DNA of 8,488 bases from CAZKWG01 sp964615375 (GTDB taxonomy: Bacteria; Myxococcota_A; UBA796; CAZKWG01): positions 1 through 8,488 of the forward strand of contig CAZTOW010000108.1 of assembly GCA_964615375.1 (NCBI GenBank). Reading direction: 5' to 3'. This document shows positions 6,807 to 8,488 of this stretch, in pieces. The position numbers and the translations under genes were made by a program. Positions within the stretch are counted from its first letter, which is position 1, and each line of letters opens with the position of its first letter. The notes beneath the pieces are model-generated. The model was not told the origin of the DNA and ran no database searches. It was given only the letters and a program-made list of their open reading frames with translations.

Positions 6807-7253
6807 TTGGCAACTGAAAACCCTGAGAGGTCGCTGGAGCGGCTGCTACATGAACTCTTTGATGCCGACGAGTTCCGCGTGTTCCTGCGCCGGCTCGATG
6901 GGGGCGAGAAGCTGGAGGCGGCACTCGTCGGGAAGGTGGCCACCACCGACTTGCTGGTGTCGGAGGCGGTACGGGCGCTGAGCCGACGGGGCGAGATCGA
7001 CGAGGCGTTCTTCTCTGCCCTGATCGGGGAACGGCCGAAGAAGAGGGCGCCGATCCAGGCCGTGCAGGAGGTGTGGGCGGCTGCGCCTGGGTCCGAGGGC
7101 CCCGCGCGTGCTGCTTCTGGCGCGCCGGCGAGGGCTCCTGCGGCCCCGCCAGCTGCTGGCTCGCAGGTCGTGCACAACCATGGCCCCGTCGGCGAGCAGT
7201 TCAACATCCAGGGCGGCGCCCACGTCTTCAACCTGGGGAAAGGCCGTGGGTGA
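6807..7253 (+). CDS. Short EAD adaptor with C-terminal amyloid-like motif
   Basis: A 148-residue protein starting at TTG. Residues about 6-92 are an EAD roughly two-thirds identical by eye (about 56 of 87) to that of the SEFIR protein upstream. An Ala/Pro-rich linker (about 93-120) follows. The last 28 residues hold VVHNHGPVGEQFNIQGG then AHVFNLGKGRG. The same motif (GPV.QQF.I..GQH.FN) opens the NB-ARC protein encoded immediately downstream, with 12 of 23 positions identical. There is no enzyme domain, so it is best read as an adaptor: the EAD end would bind the SEFIR protein and the motif end would bind or template the NB-ARC protein. A motif at the C-terminus of a small partner and at the N-terminus of an adjacent NLR-like ATPase is the known layout of bacterial amyloid signalling motifs; amyloid formation here is inferred. 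Its stop overlaps the next gene by 8 bp. Confidence 0.85.
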   Translation: MATENPERSLERLLHELFDADEFRVFLRRLDGGEKLEAALVGKVATTDLLVSEAVRALSRRGEIDEAFFSALIGERPKKRAPIQAVQEVWAAAPGSEGPARAASGAPARAPAAPPAAGSQVVHNHGPVGEQFNIQGGAHVFNLGKGRG

Positions 7254-8454
7254 TCCGAGGGACCAGGAGGGCGCTGGACCGGGGGTGGTTAACTACGGCC
7301 CCGTCGACCAGCAGTTCATCATTCGCGATGGCCAGCACACCTTCAACGTCCACCCGGCGACACCCCGCCCCGAGCCCCGCAAAGCCAACCTCCCCCCTCG
7401 CCCTGAGCGCTTCGTCGGCCGCGAGGCTGAGCTCGCCGAGATCCACACCCTCCTCCTCGGCGGCGCCCAGGTCGCCCTCGACCAGCGTGCAGCGAAGCCC
7501 GGGGGGCTCACCGGCCTCGGGGGCGTCGGGAAGACGACGCTGGCCTGCGAGTACGCGCACCGGCACCTCGACGACTACCAGATCCTCTGCTGGGTGAACG
7601 CGGAGGGGCAGGACGCCTCGTCCGCGTTCGCGAAGCTCGCCGATGACCCGCTGCGCCTGGAGGGGCTGCCCGCCGAGGTGCCCCCGCGTCTGGTCGCCGT
7701 GCGGCAGGCGCTGGAGCGGTCCACGGGCGGCGTGCTGGTGGTCTTCGACAACGTCGACCATCTGGAGAGCTGGCCCGACCTGGTCCCCGTGAGCCCCCGG
7801 GTCCGCGTGCTGGTCACAACGCGGCTCACCGACCTCGACGGGGTCACCCGCATCGACGTCGAGCGCCTCCCGCCCGCGCAGGCGCTGGAGCTGCTCCTCG
7901 GCAGCTCTAAAGCTGCGCGGAAGCCGCCCGAAGGCGCCGCGGAGCTCTGCCAGCAGCTCGACCACCTCACCTTGGCGCTGGCGGTGGCCGCAAAGATCCT
8001 CGCGAAGGGGGTGCGCACCCCGGCGGCCCTGCTCACCGAGGTCCGCAGGAAGGGCGTCCTCCCGTTCTTCGACGAGAAGGGTACCCCGAGGCTGCTGCGC
8101 AAGGACTCCAGCCTCCGGCGACTGTTCGATGCGAGCGTGGACCTGCTCGGCGAGGGCGACGAGGTGGATGCCCACGCCCGGCGGATGCTGTGGGTCGGGG
8201 GCTGGTTCGCGGCGGCGCCGATTCCACGCGAAGCGCTCTTCAACGCGGCGAAGTTGCTGTCAGGAGGGCCAGTCCCCGACGAGGTCGATGTCGCGGCACT
8301 TGAGCGGCTCATTGGGCTGGGGCTCGTGCAGCTCGACGCGGCGGGGACGCCGTTCCTCCACCGGGTCGTACGGGAGTATGCACGCCATCGTGGGGGGGCG
8401 GCGGCCTCGACCGCCGTGCTTGATGCGCTGGGGGCTAACCCAGAATGTACGTAG
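7246..8454 (+). CDS. NB-ARC (STAND, NLR-like) ATPase without visible sensor repeats
   Basis: A 402-residue signal-transducing ATPase. The GTG at 7246 has GGGGAAAGG just upstream (7235-7243) and overlaps the adaptor gene by 8 bp, suggesting coupled translation. Residues 13-35 carry the motif shared with the adaptor (VVNYGPVDQQFII, GQHTFNV). NB-ARC motifs follow in order: RFVGREAEL (56-63), P-loop GLGGVGKTT (90-98, K96), Walker B VLVVFDNVD (163-171) and LVTTR (189-193). The GLPLAL motif is altered to HLTLAL (240-245). A winged-helix part runs from about 285 to 385 and ends in FLHRVVREYAR, the usual MHD-like position. Relatives normally continue for hundreds of residues as TPR or other sensor repeats; here the frame stops 23 residues later, after a 7-G run at 8392-8398. 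The gene may be truncated or frameshifted, or the sensor may be a separate gene beyond the window. Confidence 0.9.
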   Translation: MGDPRDQEGAGPGVVNYGPVDQQFIIRDGQHTFNVHPATPRPEPRKANLPPRPERFVGREAELAEIHTLLLGGAQVALDQRAAKPGGLTGLGGVGKTTLACEYAHRHLDDYQILCWVNAEGQDASSAFAKLADDPLRLEGLPAEVPPRLVAVRQALERSTGGVLVVFDNVDHLESWPDLVPVSPRVRVLVTTRLTDLDGVTRIDVERLPPAQALELLLGSSKAARKPPEGAAELCQQLDHLTLALAVAAKILAKGVRTPAALLTEVRRKGVLPFFDEKGTPRLLRKDSSLRRLFDASVDLLGEGDEVDAHARRMLWVGGWFAAAPIPREALFNAAKLLSGGPVPDEVDVAALERLIGLGLVQLDAAGTPFLHRVVREYARHRGGAAASTAVLDALGANPECT

Positions 8455-8488
8455 ACGCATAGGTTGAGAGAACCCGGCGCTCATCCAC

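Noticed and set aside
7108..7245. In-frame N-terminal extension of the NB-ARC protein
   Set aside because: It overlaps the adaptor gene in another frame and reads as Arg/Ser-rich nonsense. The GTG at 7246 has a ribosome site and starts just before the conserved motif.
1..8488. CRISPR array, tRNA or rRNA genes
   Set aside because: There are no regularly spaced repeats and no cloverleaf or rRNA-like sequence. The only tandem repeat is the in-frame 42-bp coding repeat.

Overview
The window is GC-rich DNA with GC-rich codon use, several GTG/TTG starts and a dense set of conflict-type domains (effector-associated domains, SEFIR/TIR-like, NB-ARC). That mix is typical of large, multicellular or predatory genomes such as Myxococcota (Polyangiales-like). 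This is an inference from composition and gene families; no taxonomic marker gene is present.

Left part (1-2553): a mobile or decaying region. It opens inside an IS3-type transposase (DD35E catalytic core, cut by the window edge). A short stretch follows that may be the tail of a tyrosine recombinase, then a helix-turn-helix gene broken by an apparent one-base deletion near 1573. About 825 bp without a convincing gene come next, marked by a perfect 24-bp GC-rich palindrome.

Middle (2554-4515): a gene for an HTH-TPR-transmembrane protein (2554-3768) carries an 11-G run and a 42-bp tandem repeat near its 3' end. It overlaps by 4 bp (GTGA) a small protein with a divergent effector-associated domain (EAD). 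Indels in the G run would either truncate the first protein or fuse it to the second. A small zinc-ribbon ORF lies convergently on the minus strand.

Right part (4762-8454): a compact, co-directional cassette. Its members are (i) an EAD - unknown beta-rich region - SEFIR - unknown C-terminal domain protein, (ii) a short EAD protein ending in a roughly 23-residue G-P-V..QF.I..G.H.FN motif, and (iii) an NB-ARC (STAND/NLR-like) ATPase that begins with the same motif and overlaps gene (ii) by 8 bp. The EADs of (i) and (ii) are near-duplicates, and the terminal motifs of (ii) and (iii) match each other. The simplest reading is a signalling chain: the NB-ARC sensor passes its state to the short EAD adaptor through the shared, possibly amyloid-forming motif, and the adaptor recruits the SEFIR effector by EAD-EAD contact. 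This is a candidate NLR-like antiphage or self-killing system. The ATPase ends soon after its winged-helix region without visible sensor repeats, so the receptor part may be missing or lie out of frame.
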